Positions 1 through 9,613 of a DNA stretch of 21,354 nt are shown piece after piece. The notes under the pieces were generated by a model. The model saw nothing but the letters and a program-made list of their open reading frames with translations, did no database searches and had not been told where the DNA came from. Numbering within the stretch: the stretch's first letter is position 1; each line of letters opens with the position of its first letter. The translations under genes were made by a program, and so were the position numbers. Origin of the DNA: Saccoglossus kowalevskii (taxonomy: Eukaryota; Hemichordata; Enteropneusta; Harrimaniidae); assembly GCF_000003605.2 (NCBI RefSeq), contig NW_003107096.1, positions 10,512 through 31,865 of the forward strand, written 5' to 3'.

Positions 1-180
1 AAAAAGTATTAATGTGAAGAAATTACCATCAATTCCGCTAGACGTGGGAGGATCCAAAAATGGCCCTTTATTTAAAATGTGTTGTTTTGCAAATAGACTA
101 TAGAATGGATGTATACAAATATACATATATATGATGTGACGACACAATAGGTCTCAATATAGTTTCCAACGATCGATGTG

Positions 181-265
181 CTCAGACAACTGCGCTCTGA
201 GCCAATGAGTCGTCCAAGGTTGTTTCTCTCGTTGTGGTGATTCTAAGCGAGAGCCCATGATCACC
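181..265 (+). other. Possible structured segment: hairpin plus H-type pseudoknot
   Basis: CTCAGA (181-186) can pair with TCTGAG (196-201). Immediately after, CTCTCG (226-231) pairs with CGAGAG (248-253), while GGTGAT (236-241), inside that loop, pairs with ATCACC (260-265) outside it. This interleaved order is a pseudoknot arrangement. All helices are perfect but only 6 bp, so chance is quite possible. No known ribozyme core was recognised. Confidence 0.2.
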
Positions 266-819
266 GAAAGTACATGGCATACAGTTAAACAGAGTTAGAA
301 CATTCACATATAATGCAGTATGTATGATAGTCGTCTATATTGAACGCATTATATATAAATTCTGATATACTTATGTTTTGGGAAAATTTACACATGATCC
401 AGGGCTATGTGTGCTATAGTGGTGTTACAAACAAGTAAATCAATAGTAGCACGGAGGGGGATATAAGATACATCCGAGATAATCCAATTAAGAATCAAAA
501 CAAATGAAACAGAATGTTGAACATAGAGGGAGCTGGACAAATATATTTTCCTCCTTAACTCAGCAATCGATCTGACCCCAACAAAATCTTCTTCTAAGTT
601 TTCAATAAAATTATGCATGCAAAATAAGCGAGAAATGTATAAAGATTACTAAGAAATATATATTTATCCTTATATTTTTTTTATAATTTGCATATATAAC
701 TATTATATATCGCATATTTCAAAAGAGCTTAATGAATATTCATTTTCCTGTCTCATAGTCCAACAATTGTGATTATTCTGACTTCAGGCTCTAGCAATAT
801 ATTTTTTGTAATTATATTT

Positions 820-1370
820 GATTCTCATAAGACAATTATAATATTTTCACAATTAGTTCCCAACTACACGCATGCGTATTTTGAATTAAAACCTTATTCA
901 AGTATAACATACATGTGATCCGACGTAATTTCGTAGATGGTTTATTTACGTTCAATTCGCGTTCATTTTCCTATTACTGCATCATATTGATATATAATAC
1001 AATTTTTCTATCATATATTATATATATATGTTTGCATTACGGGGTCTCTACTTTGGCTACAAAATATGCATTGTTGTGAAGTATTAGTTCTTTAATTTAT
1101 TTTTGGGATATAATTCTTGGCTTTTATTTTCTCAATACTGGAAATAATTTATAATGAATTATTCAGCAAATCTTGCATTTCTCACATGCGTTATCTCCAT
1201 AACAATTTATAAGACGTTCTTATAAGACTATCATAAGTTTCAGTCTCTAGTTGTTTGTATGAGACATTTATAAGAAAGGTATTCAGTAAATCATTTAAAT
1301 GTTGTAATCGTGTATATTTCTTATAAGAAATCCATAACCAATTTACCTCCATATACGATTCTCATAAGAT
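820..1370. repeat. Cluster of ATAAG / TTCTTATAAGA motifs
   Basis: About seven occurrences of ATAAG lie in roughly 550 bp, several as the palindrome TTCTTATAAGA. The best is a perfect 14-bp palindrome, TTTCTTATAAGAAA, at 1317-1330, and another TTCTTATAAGA is near 1216. The spacing is irregular, so this is not a tandem array. It lies 0.2-0.8 kb upstream of the gene 1 start and could be a set of binding sites, or simply base composition in AT-rich DNA. Confidence 0.3.
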
Positions 1371-1591
1371 CTTTCAAAAAGAAACCGTGAGGACATGCTC
1401 TGTTATTTCTGTAATATAGTATACATCCGTGTAATGCAAGTAATACATAATGTCGTTACAAATCTAGGACCATCAGTGACCCGTAAACTTTGGTCTCACC
1501 ATTAACAATAACGTGATAACATCGTATCATTTTAAACGTACCCTGGTTGACCAGTTAACAACTGGACCGATTACGTACTGAGAGGCAAACC

Positions 1592-4500
1592 ATGGAAGCT
1601 TTTAAATTGTGCGTTTGCCTTTTGTTTTGTGCACTCTGCTGCCCAACAGTCCTGTGTACGCCTCTCGATGATTACGTCATGAAAGCCGATAGTCATTATG
1701 ACTACCACGTGTTGAGCGATAGGACGGTACACGTTCCCAATGGCTATACAATTTATGTGCTGAATATGACATCACAAAAGTGGTTGTCCGGTGAGTCACT
1801 TCTCTAATGTTTTACGCACTTTCCCCTTATAGCTTAAATAACCGAAACGCTCACTGTTTGCAATTAATGATGCACACTAAGGAATCGATCAATTGAGATC
1901 ATGAGGCTCCATTGCCCTTTACCTGAACGGAAATTAACAGATAATCAAAAGAGCGATGCGTCGATTCATTGACTTGTTCATACTCCCGACACAGTCACGT
2001 TACGGCCTCTTGCCAACAAAAAACCTCTAAGTGCAAACAATTTGATAACTTAAACGGCGGTGGTCGCGCCGCGTCCTGCTCGACTGGGACTCATAGCGAC
2101 GTACACAACGCGTGTAAAATACAGTGTTTGTTTACATAAATTCCGAACCCATGCTGCGCGACGACCATCGCCCTCTAATAATGTAACCTTCGTCGACATC
2201 ATAAACGCGTGACTTCCCCGATCAGTTATGTATATATAGATGATATATTCACAGTAATTTTCTCACATCGTGTCGTACTCTTCTCATCAGAGCTAAAGGT
2301 GGATCAATCCTTATGGTCACATGACCTGTATATCACTGTACCCGATAAACTCACCATCATGGATGCTGGGTTCATCTACGTCACTGGAGGACACAACGGC
2401 GGCGTGTGAGTTTGCGCTGAAATTTATCATAACCGTGTATTAGCTGCTGCACGGTCTAGTCATGTCTGATGTATGACAATTCACAGTGGTTTCGCACCAT
2501 GATGTTGTACTGCGATGCATTGTTGCCATGAGTAGCGTCCTCAAGGGACGAAACGCTTCTGTGACGTAGAAACGTGACGCCGTTCACAACATTTATATAA
2601 GAATTTACTATATACCTAATGACGGACGATTATAAAACCCAAAATCTTATATATGTAGACTACATCGTTTCACCTTTCCAAGACATGTTGACGTCACTGT
2701 TATGCTTCGTCGCTAGATGTCGCGACTATATTCATGCCAATGATTGTATCCTAATCTTATCATATCAATACTCGCACTGAGAGATAATAACCCTTATCCT
2801 TCCTAAAAGGATAAGCGCTGACATTTTCGTTTATTCTCTTTCAGTCCCGATGACCCAACTTCGAACAAAGATGTATTGATGAGTTCCATGTTTGCCCTGG
2901 GCACGGGCAGGTTGGTTTGTATTTCCTTTGTTTGCATGTGTTAACTAAACTATAATCACGAATGATCGACAATATCATAATGTTTGAAATATGAACACAA
3001 CAATTACATTGCTGTAAATGGTAATATTTCGTAATTTTCTATCTTATTGACCGGGGTGATATTGGTGTAATGTACAACTGTTTACATAGCATTGGTGCAT
3101 GTCTTCGCCAAATTCCGAATCAAGGAATCCGATTCTATGTAAGTACGCCACTGTTACTACTAACACTGTGTTACGACGTCTGTTTCTGACGTCATTTGCA
3201 ATGCCAATGTTATGTTTTTCTACCGATCAATGTTGAAGGTGAATGTTGACCTTTGCAATAATTTCCACAAGACGCCTCTGTCTAAATTGCGTTGATGGTG
3301 CTTTTGTTTGGTTGTGCATTCGTTCGTCATTTCGAATATAGCGTATTTCTCCCATGGACAGTATAGTTTGCTTGCTTATTAGTTGAAAATCGTTTATTAT
3401 TTCAATAAACGAGGTTTGCTGTACTTAACCTGAAGTTTTACACGAATATTATATTTCTCAGGAAGATCCGCAAAATAAGACTCGTTCCGAAGACGGTATC
3501 ATCGCTTATACGTGGAAGCATTATTTGGATGACCCTACCCAACCAGAGTACCTGCTTCGCCTGCCCATGACAAAGGTATGAACACAGTAGTCGCTAACAG
3601 TGGTCTACACAAGACAAATAAATGTTTATATATTCACACATGACTCATCGTGGATTCTCTTCCCAGGCTGTGGTTCGTGCCATGGATACCATCAGTGATT
3701 TTGTCAAGAAAATCAATCCAAAAGCAAACGTTCAGAAGTATATGATTGCGGGTGGGTCGAAGGTAGGTTTGTAGTTTTAGAGTACTCTCCACACAGAAGC
3801 ATTTTCTTTCAAGGTTTGCGCAGAGCATGCTGGGAGCAAACGCCCTTTGTGTAAGGAGTGAGTTTGATGGCTATAGTGTGGTACACGAACTCATTATTCG
3901 TTCACTCCCTTCCTTTGGCGCTTTATAATTGGTATATTGTACGTATGATGCCTAACTATTTCAGCGTGGCTGGACGACATGGACAACGGCTGCAGTGGAT
4001 AAACGTGTATTTGCCATGGCTCCTATTGTATTAGACTGTTTAAACTTTGTGAAGGTAAAGTTATTTTATAATTATATCTCGCTTTATTCAAACTCACACA
4101 TTTAGAAGCTCTTAAAAGATATTCCGACCTAACTATTGAAAACTGTAGATTTTTTTTCCTTTGCGGGTAGAATTTACATCATCACTACCGATCCCTGGGT
4201 GGTTGGACGTTTGCCTTTGAAGACTATTATGATGAAGGCATCACGAAACATATAGACGACGCCCTCACTCAGAAAATGTTCGATATTGTAGATCCGTACG
4301 GTGAGAATCATATACTATTTCGAAATAATACGCATAACAACAGAACATATAATAGATCATTTTCCTTCACTGCGAGACCCTGCGTTGTGCGTGAAATCGA
4401 ACGTAAACAGAATAAACAAAGGTCATAGCGTCGACAAACATCCGTGGGACAAACTCGAAAATAATCGGGAGGATATTCCATGCTTAATAATGTGCTGTAC

Positions 4501-7500
4501 ACATTTTATGATGGTCAATTTCGATGCAGTAAGAGAATTAACACGCAATAGTCTCCTGTCAAAGATCGGCCTTTCGATGTTACGAAATAAATCTTTGCGG
4601 CGCGCGTCATTCACACAACTCGCGAGATCTCGCTGTTGAAAGGGAAATCACCTAATACCACAGGGAGTTGGGCAAACATGTATTTTAATAAATTATTGAA
4701 TAATAAAATGTTATATAACTTTTCTTTTACCCCCCCTTCCTGGAATCGATTTCAAGTAATCATTGATCGTTGTTAATACCACTCTTTCCTATATCACAAT
4801 CTTTGTTACGCGCTAATGTTATATGCAAATTTTAACACGCGATGCAGACACACCCTATTATAGTAAAAAAAATACTATAATAGGGTGTGTCTAAATAAAC
4901 AGATTGTCAGACAACCTTGTCACATTGTCCCAGACGTGGAATACGGTTATTGTGTCATTATGTACTGTATGTAACATGAGCACTTTTAATTTGCATAAAT
5001 ACAAATAAAGATGACGTCAGAAAACAATGTATTAACGCGCTTTGTTAATATGAAATGGAATGTTAATGGTAATGGTAGTTATACAGCCGCAGATCCAATA
5101 GTATATATATCTACATTGTACTAAACGTTTCATCATAATCCCTGGTTCTATGTTTTCCCTTCAGCGTACAAAGAAAGATTAACAATGCCAAAACTAATCG
5201 TTACTGCATCTGGCGATGAGTTCTTTCTTCCCGATGATTCCCACTACTACTATGACAATATACCCGGGCCCAAGTTTCTTAAGTAGGTATAAGTGTTTAA
5301 ATTTTAATATTCTGCAGAAAAAATTTACTCGGTTCCAATAATAGTAATAATAGTCAGTAGTGCAAGTATCGAGAGAAAAGGTATTTTCAAGTCTATATCG
5401 TATATGTCTGTAACATTACATTCCTCACTTTATTATATTATTTCGAAACTTTCAGGGTGACGCCCAACTCTGAGCATAGTCAAACTGGTCACTATGTCGA
5501 CGACTTATTTGCCATGAGGGCATTCTTCCTCGCCGTTTATTACGTAAGTACTGCATTGGATTCCGAAATCAGAGGCTGATTTAGTTGGCCGACACTTTTC
5601 CGGATTTCTCTTACACTCGTTGCCCATAACTCAATGCGATAATGACGTCATTGTAAGGGATGCCACGCATAACAAGAAATCCTGCACCCGCGTCTGGCTC
5701 ATACATGTTATCAGTATAGTGCTATTCCCGCCTTGTCCATCATAGACGTGGTTGAATACATGAATGTTGACTCTTATTTTTAGGATTACAAGTTGCCAAA
5801 TATGACATGGACTCGAAGTGAGGTAGGCAATATGAGTTAAACTATATCACATGCCAGCACAATCGAAACACTCGATGGCGGTGATCATTGCGGCTGTGTG
5901 CGTTCGAATTTTTCGTAAATAAACAGCGTGTGTACGTTGTTTAGCATAGTATACCCGTTTATATCGAATACGCCATTTTAAATTTAATACAAGGGACAAC
6001 AGTGAATAAGGACAGTCATGTATTCCACGAATTATCATTGTAGAAATCTCGCGTTAAAGCGCGGTAGTCGTCGCACTGCGCATGTGCGAGATATATGGAT
6101 CTCATGTAAACAAAGATGGCGACTTTGACTCTTGCGCTGATCAACGAGTACGAACTGAGACGTTTCCAAGCTTTAATTAAGTAATTTTCATGTTATTGAA
6201 AGGTATTGAAGGAGTCACTGGCGGTAATCAGTGCAAGTCGCTCTCAGGTCAAACCTCATACTTGTGATTTTCATTTGAAGAGCGCATTGGATTGTGGGAA
6301 AATCAATGTTTATCAACACAAATGTGGCACATGCGCAGCGCGACGACTACCGCGCTTTAATATACCACATATATTCACGGTCGTGTGTATATGTTACAGA
6401 CTGCAACCACAGGTAGTATCACTCTCGTGACTGACGTTACTCCACTCACAGTGAAATGCTTCAGAGCCAAGACATTGGGGAAAACAAGGTAGTTATTTCC
6501 TAGTGTACTGCAGATATGAGTTATCTGTCTTAAAAATGTGTGTAAACATGAAGAGAAATTATATTGATAAAAGAAATAACAAATTATAGTTTCCTCTGTC
6601 GTAACGTACAGAAGTGTTCTTTCATTTTTTAGTGAATCCGAGTTGTCAATTTTAGCGTGCATCTGGTATCTTCAAATAATATCGCTTTGTTTTACACACA
6701 GAAGAGACTTCAGACTCGTAAGGATCGATCCGGCAACTGGGCAGCCAGGACCTCAAGCGATTCCGTGGTTGCCATTCGACGTTCAAAATATGGTATGTGA
6801 CATTTAATCAAGAGTTGTCCAAATCTACGCCGTACAATTGTATTATCTGCTGATATCAGAACTGGCCAGTAATAATGACTTGTATGTATCACGTGATGTG
6901 TATTATTCATGTGTATCCGCATGTTGTATACTGGATAATCTGTCATGTCTTCCGCTCCCAGGGTCAAGGTAAATACAAGGCAGAGTTTGGCAAAGAAGAT
7001 GGTGTGTGGATTGGATTCTATATTCAGGTAATTATTACAAAATAAAATCCGATGTCAGTGTAATTTTCTAATTGTGCCTATTATATTGGCATCCCATATT
7101 TTAGCATGTCTAAATAAATGGTTTGATATAATATTGCAATTAATTAAAAAATGACTCTTTATCGTTAATAACTTTTATTGGCAACATTTGATATAGCTTT
7201 GGCAAGATGAAATAATGAAAAACGCCAGTGCGCGTGCACAAGAGAACTTACGAAATGTTTGCTGCTTTTTAGTATTACGATAAATCACACTCTAAACTTC
7301 CTATCAAGATTCGACATTGAACAAAATTGTTTAACATGCTCAAAGTTATCAAAAACGCTTTTTGCGATTTCTTTGAACCGGTTACCTGAAGTGCAGTTAA
7401 GACTATTTGTGAACTTCTTCAAAAGAGTATCGTGAAACTACGAACGAAAATTTGAATAGACTTCACAATTCTCACGTGAAAGCGGAATCAGTTTTTCTTT

Positions 7501-8136
7501 GTTCATGGTTTTACATATTTGTTTCTGAAGTGATATGAAGAAGCATTTCATTGTGTATAGGTGCATCACTGAAGACAATACAATTATTGACTTTGTGCTG
7601 ATTGGCCCCTGCGTTTCTCATAGTTTTATCACTCAATGTCACAGTTTATTCTGCGACCAATGTATACTTGAGCAAGTGGAAAACAATATCAGAATGATGC
7701 ATGAATATATATGCCTTCTAATTACGTGAAAATATTATAATTTTAATGATATTTATTTACACCTGGAACAATATATATATATCAAACCATCCGACAAAAG
7801 CCGGTATATAATACGTTGTTAAAATGCAATATGCTCTATTTAAATATCTCATTAACAGCAGGTTTGAAAACCTCGGATACACAGCAAAATTCAGCAAAAT
7901 AAATTGATAAACCTAATTGACAGCTGTCATGGAGAGCGCTGTGTCTAATAATAAAGTTTGTATTTATTTATTTTATTTATTTGTAAATCTGGTCTATTTC
8001 TTTCATTATATTACAGGCCACGTATCCTGGTCCTAAAGACACCATCTTGGAATTCACCACTGAAGTTCATATCATTCCAGATGAGTTTCCATTCGCGGAT
8101 TGCAAAGGAGAAGGTTGCTATGGCATCCTCGTTTAA
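1592..8136 (+). CDS. Gene 1: secreted PqaA/AprA-family alpha/beta-hydrolase-like protein, complete, 15 exons
   Basis: Exons: 1592-1790, 2291-2405, 2845-2910, 3090-3138, 3462-3575, 3667-3762, 3965-4054, 4171-4300, 5165-5282, 5456-5543, 5784-5822, 6400-6488, 6702-6792, 6962-7027, 8017-8136. All have GT donors and AG acceptors. They join to 1470 nt (489 residues plus TAA). Residues 1-22 are a Cys-rich signal peptide; the mature protein probably starts at TPLDDYV. A sequon (NMTS) is at Asn58. The hydrolase signature is AGGSKRGWTTW, split across exons 6/7 (candidate nucleophile Ser212). SGDEFFLPDD around Asp304 and PNSEHS with His333 are the likely acid and base. The family includes Salmonella PqaA and the secreted Dictyostelium proliferation repressor AprA; biochemical activity in animals is not established, so a catalytic role is inference. 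Many other tracks over this region are shadow frames. The GGSKRG elbow differs from GASKRG in gene 2. Start chosen: first ATG (context ACCATGG) directly before the signal peptide. Confidence 0.9.
2050..2178. mobile_element. MITE-A copy 1, short and degenerate, in gene 1 intron 1
   Basis: The left end reads TTAA then ACGGCGGTGGTCGCGCC. The right end, reverse complemented, reads TTAGAG then GGCGATGGTCGTCGCGC. These inverted termini match those of the copies at 6054 and 19074. At about 129 bp it is under half their length, and its interior does not match theirs, so it is a deleted or older member of the family. The flanking tetranucleotides are TTAA and CTAA, suggesting a decayed TTAA target duplication. 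Confidence 0.65.
4356..4650. mobile_element. MITE-B copy 1 in gene 1 intron 8
   Basis: This is one of three related segments (also near 17939 and 21008) with imperfect inverted ends. The left end is TTTTCC-TTCACTGCGAGA; the right end is CGCGAGATCTCGCTGTTGAA followed by AGGGAA. It shares internal blocks with the other copies, such as the run CTTAATAATGTGCTGTACACA and the motif GTGAAATCGAA. ATCA flanks both ends (4356-4359 and 4647-4650), a plausible target duplication. It begins about 55 bp after the exon 8 donor. No transposase is encoded. Open frames through it are not conserved between copies. Confidence 0.7.
4846..4892. repeat. Perfect inverted repeat, 20-bp arms with a 7-A loop
   Basis: AGACACACCCTATTATAGTA (4846-4865) is followed by seven A residues (4866-4872) and then the exact reverse complement (4873-4892). 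It lies in gene 1 intron 8, downstream of MITE-B copy 1. It could be a minimal fold-back element made of two abutting transposon termini, or a short RNA hairpin if transcribed. The arm sequence looks like a Tc1/mariner-type terminus, which is an impression only. Confidence 0.85.
6054..6360 (+). mobile_element. MITE-A copy 2 in gene 1 intron 11, with TTAA ends
   Basis: TTAA at 6054-6057 is followed by AGCGCGGTAGTCGTCGC. The right end is GCGACGACTACCGCGCT followed by TTAA (6357-6360), a near-perfect inverted terminus with a TTAA duplication. The 307-bp element fills over half of the intron and ends 39 bp before the exon 12 acceptor, so the branch site may lie in or beside transposon sequence. 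TTAA targets are typical of piggyBac and Kolobok superfamilies; the superfamily is not decided here. A short ORF begins at 6116. The element has no transposase and is non-autonomous. Confidence 0.85.
6116..6184 (+). pseudogene. Short ORF start carried by MITE-A copy 2
   Basis: An ATG in good context (AAAGATGG) opens 22 codons, starting MATLTLALINEYELRR, then TAA. The copy at 19136-19213 starts MATLTVAQINKYKLR and differs by several replacements. The shared start suggests the MITE derives from the 5' end of a longer gene, either the parent transposase or a captured host exon. I do not recognise the peptide. It is unlikely to be made here, being intronic and very short. Confidence 0.35.
7028..8016 (+). 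other. Gene 1 intron 14, 989 bp, no internal feature recognised
   Basis: This is the largest intron of gene 1 without a recognised insertion. It is AT-rich, with short A/T runs and a TATATATAT stretch near 7770. Two short open frames (7535-7729 and one ending near 8152) show no motif; the second overlaps the last exon in a wrong frame. Confidence 0.6.
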
Positions 8137-8199
8137 CTGGCAATCTATATAGTTCAAGGCCATCGGCCCATAAAATGTATATACATAAACATTCTTAAA

Positions 8200-8733
8200 T
8201 TACAAAAAATCAGCAATATCGCTTTTAAGTTTCAATGTGTGATAAGCATAGACTGCCAAACTTTTAATTATATTGGTTTCTTGTGAAGTTAATGATTCTA
8301 CAAATTTATGAAAAGATGGAGGGTGGAAATAATATTTTGGAAGATACAATTGACGAAATTCAGAATAAAATGGGCATACTAAAAGGAAGTGGTATTCGTT
8401 TTCAATTTTATTTGTATCACAGACTTTACAAAGCCGCTGATCTCTCTCAAGAGTTCCCCTGTCAGTTTCGATGCGCAGACTATGCGAAGAGCAACGAAAA
8501 TATGCTAAGGTGTTTCTGTGGGAGTTCATAGTGACCGAAGTAAGATATTTTTCCCGCTGTAGCTCTGTTTTAAATTCGCGAAATGTCACGAGTTTCTCAA
8601 ACGTACATATGTCACATAGCCAGTTATGCTGCAAGTAACATTTACATCTAACAGTAAATGTTTCCATAAACGTGCTTGTATTGTTAACTTCCTGACTGTA
8701 CCAAAAATGTTGCATATTACCAATAAACAACAA
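8200..8733 (-). pseudogene. LINE ORF2 C-terminal domain (copy A)
   Basis: An open frame of about 177 residues (extendable upstream by about 20 codons before a stop) contains typical LINE C-terminal signatures: FWYSQEVNN, FKTELQREKYL, then the cysteine-histidine motif RLCKVCDTNKIENEYHFLLVCP, here quoted only in part as CKVC...EYHFLLVCPFY. This is the region after the reverse-transcriptase domain in many animal non-LTR elements. It is separated from the RT fragments by frameshifts and stops. Copy B carries only the upstream part of this region because the gap cuts it at 10707. Confidence 0.85.
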
Positions 8734-9435
8734 ATTCTTTATGTCAGTGATCCATGTATGCTTATTTCTAACTCTAGACTCTTCTATACTGTAAGCATAT
8801 CATAACATTTACGGGGATATCTATAATGGGGCATGTTAATTAATTTTGACCAATATTTTGCACATCGTTTCGCGGTATACAGAAAAATGGGATACCTCCC
8901 ACACTCACCTAATAAACAACTGTTTTAGGATTTTTGTGAGACATCAAGGTAATACCTACAAGCAAGAAACTTGATTCGTTCGAGCCAATCATACTGTCGA
9001 AACCCCCAGAATTCATAATGGCAAACATGGCCTTTTTGGTATGTTGTGCTAAAACCTTTGTTGCTGTCGACCATAGAAGTCGACAATATTATACAACCCC
9101 AAGATGTTTATATTAGAAAACTGTCTCGCTTTCTTCACCTTTATAAAACCATTTTCTGTCACACGCAACGTAATATTACAGTAATTGGTATAGTACAGGT
9201 GTGATGGTTCAAATACCAAAATGGCAACAGTAACAAAATGACTTCCCTGACGGCGATGATAAAATACGAACACGAAGCCAACAGATGAGGTTTCAACTGG
9301 TACTGGTATTATTATACTCTGCAAACATCAATTACAATAACGCGGTAAAACTCCACTACTCCAATAACTAGATACTTAAACTCCAATACAATTCAACGAG
9401 ATCTCTGATCTGATCTCAGTGCTGAACAACTCCCC

Positions 9436-9443
9436 TATATATA
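9436..9443 (-). promoter_or_regulatory. TATA box of the LTR promoter
   Basis: The minus strand reads TATATATAGGGGA. It lies 66 bp from the proximal heat-shock element on the upstream side. Initiation would be expected around 9405-9415, inside the insertion, with transcription running toward the LINE C-terminus and the 3' end of gene 1. A second TATA-like stretch (CTATTTATAG, minus) is at 9453-9462. Confidence 0.55.
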
Positions 9444-9508
9444 CCCACACTGTCTATAAATAGACCATTACATCAGCATACATAATGAGTCTGGATCTTA
9501 CTACAAAT

Positions 9509-9541
9509 TTCTAGAATGTTCCATTACCTTCTATTGCCTTC
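9509..9541. promoter_or_regulatory. Extended heat-shock element array
   Basis: TTC-TA-GAA-TG-TTC at 9509-9521 is a perfect three-unit heat-shock-factor site (nine of nine defined bases). Further TTC units follow at 9529-9531 and 9539-9541, so TTC recurs at exact 10-bp steps (9509, 9519, 9529, 9539). Gapped arrays of this kind are known HSF sites. Position upstream of the minus-strand TATA matches hsp70-type promoters. Binding itself is inferred. Confidence 0.65.
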
Positions 9542-9600
9542 TACAGTGTCCTATTCCCTATTCAACCAACTTCTAAAAATTCCACCCAGACACAGTACGG

Positions 9601-9613
9601 TTCTAGAACATTC
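9601..9613. promoter_or_regulatory. Second perfect heat-shock element
   Basis: TTC-TA-GAA-CA-TTC again matches all nine defined bases of a three-unit site. It lies 158 bp upstream of the TATA box on the minus strand, still within the insertion. A weaker, out-of-phase TTCTAAAAATTCC sits between the two arrays at 9571-9583. Confidence 0.6.

Larger units (their letters stand above)
1..1591. other. AT-rich upstream region of gene 1, no gene recognised
   Basis: No open frame here looks like a real gene: the longest (388-618, minus) has low complexity and no motif. The region contains a pair of small predicted RNA folds near 181-265 and a cluster of ATAAG motifs between about 820 and 1370, listed separately. 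The stretch just before the gene 1 start presumably holds its promoter and 5' leader, but no convincing TATA box or initiator can be placed by eye. Confidence 0.5.

Noticed and set aside
2512-2556. Hammerhead-ribozyme-like layout: GCG..CGC, GCA..TGC and GTCC..GGAC helices with GGACGAAAC
   Set aside because: The GAAAC half is perfect, but the other core half reads CATGAG instead of CTGATGAG, extra bases precede stem II, and the cleavage dinucleotide is not UH. At best it is a decayed ribozyme.
4301-4639. 112-residue plus-strand open frame
   Set aside because: It begins at the exon 8 donor and runs through MITE-B. It is not conserved in the other MITE-B copies.
6206-6430. 74-residue plus-strand open frame over intron 11 and exon 12
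   Set aside because: It lies mostly inside MITE-A and reads exon 12 in the gene frame only at its end; gene 1 needs the spliced form.
9049-9324. 91-residue minus-strand open frame downstream of the LTR TATA
   Set aside because: It crosses the LTR/LINE junction at 9156/9157, so it is a chimera with no motif and is unlikely to be a gene, although it would lie in an LTR-initiated transcript.
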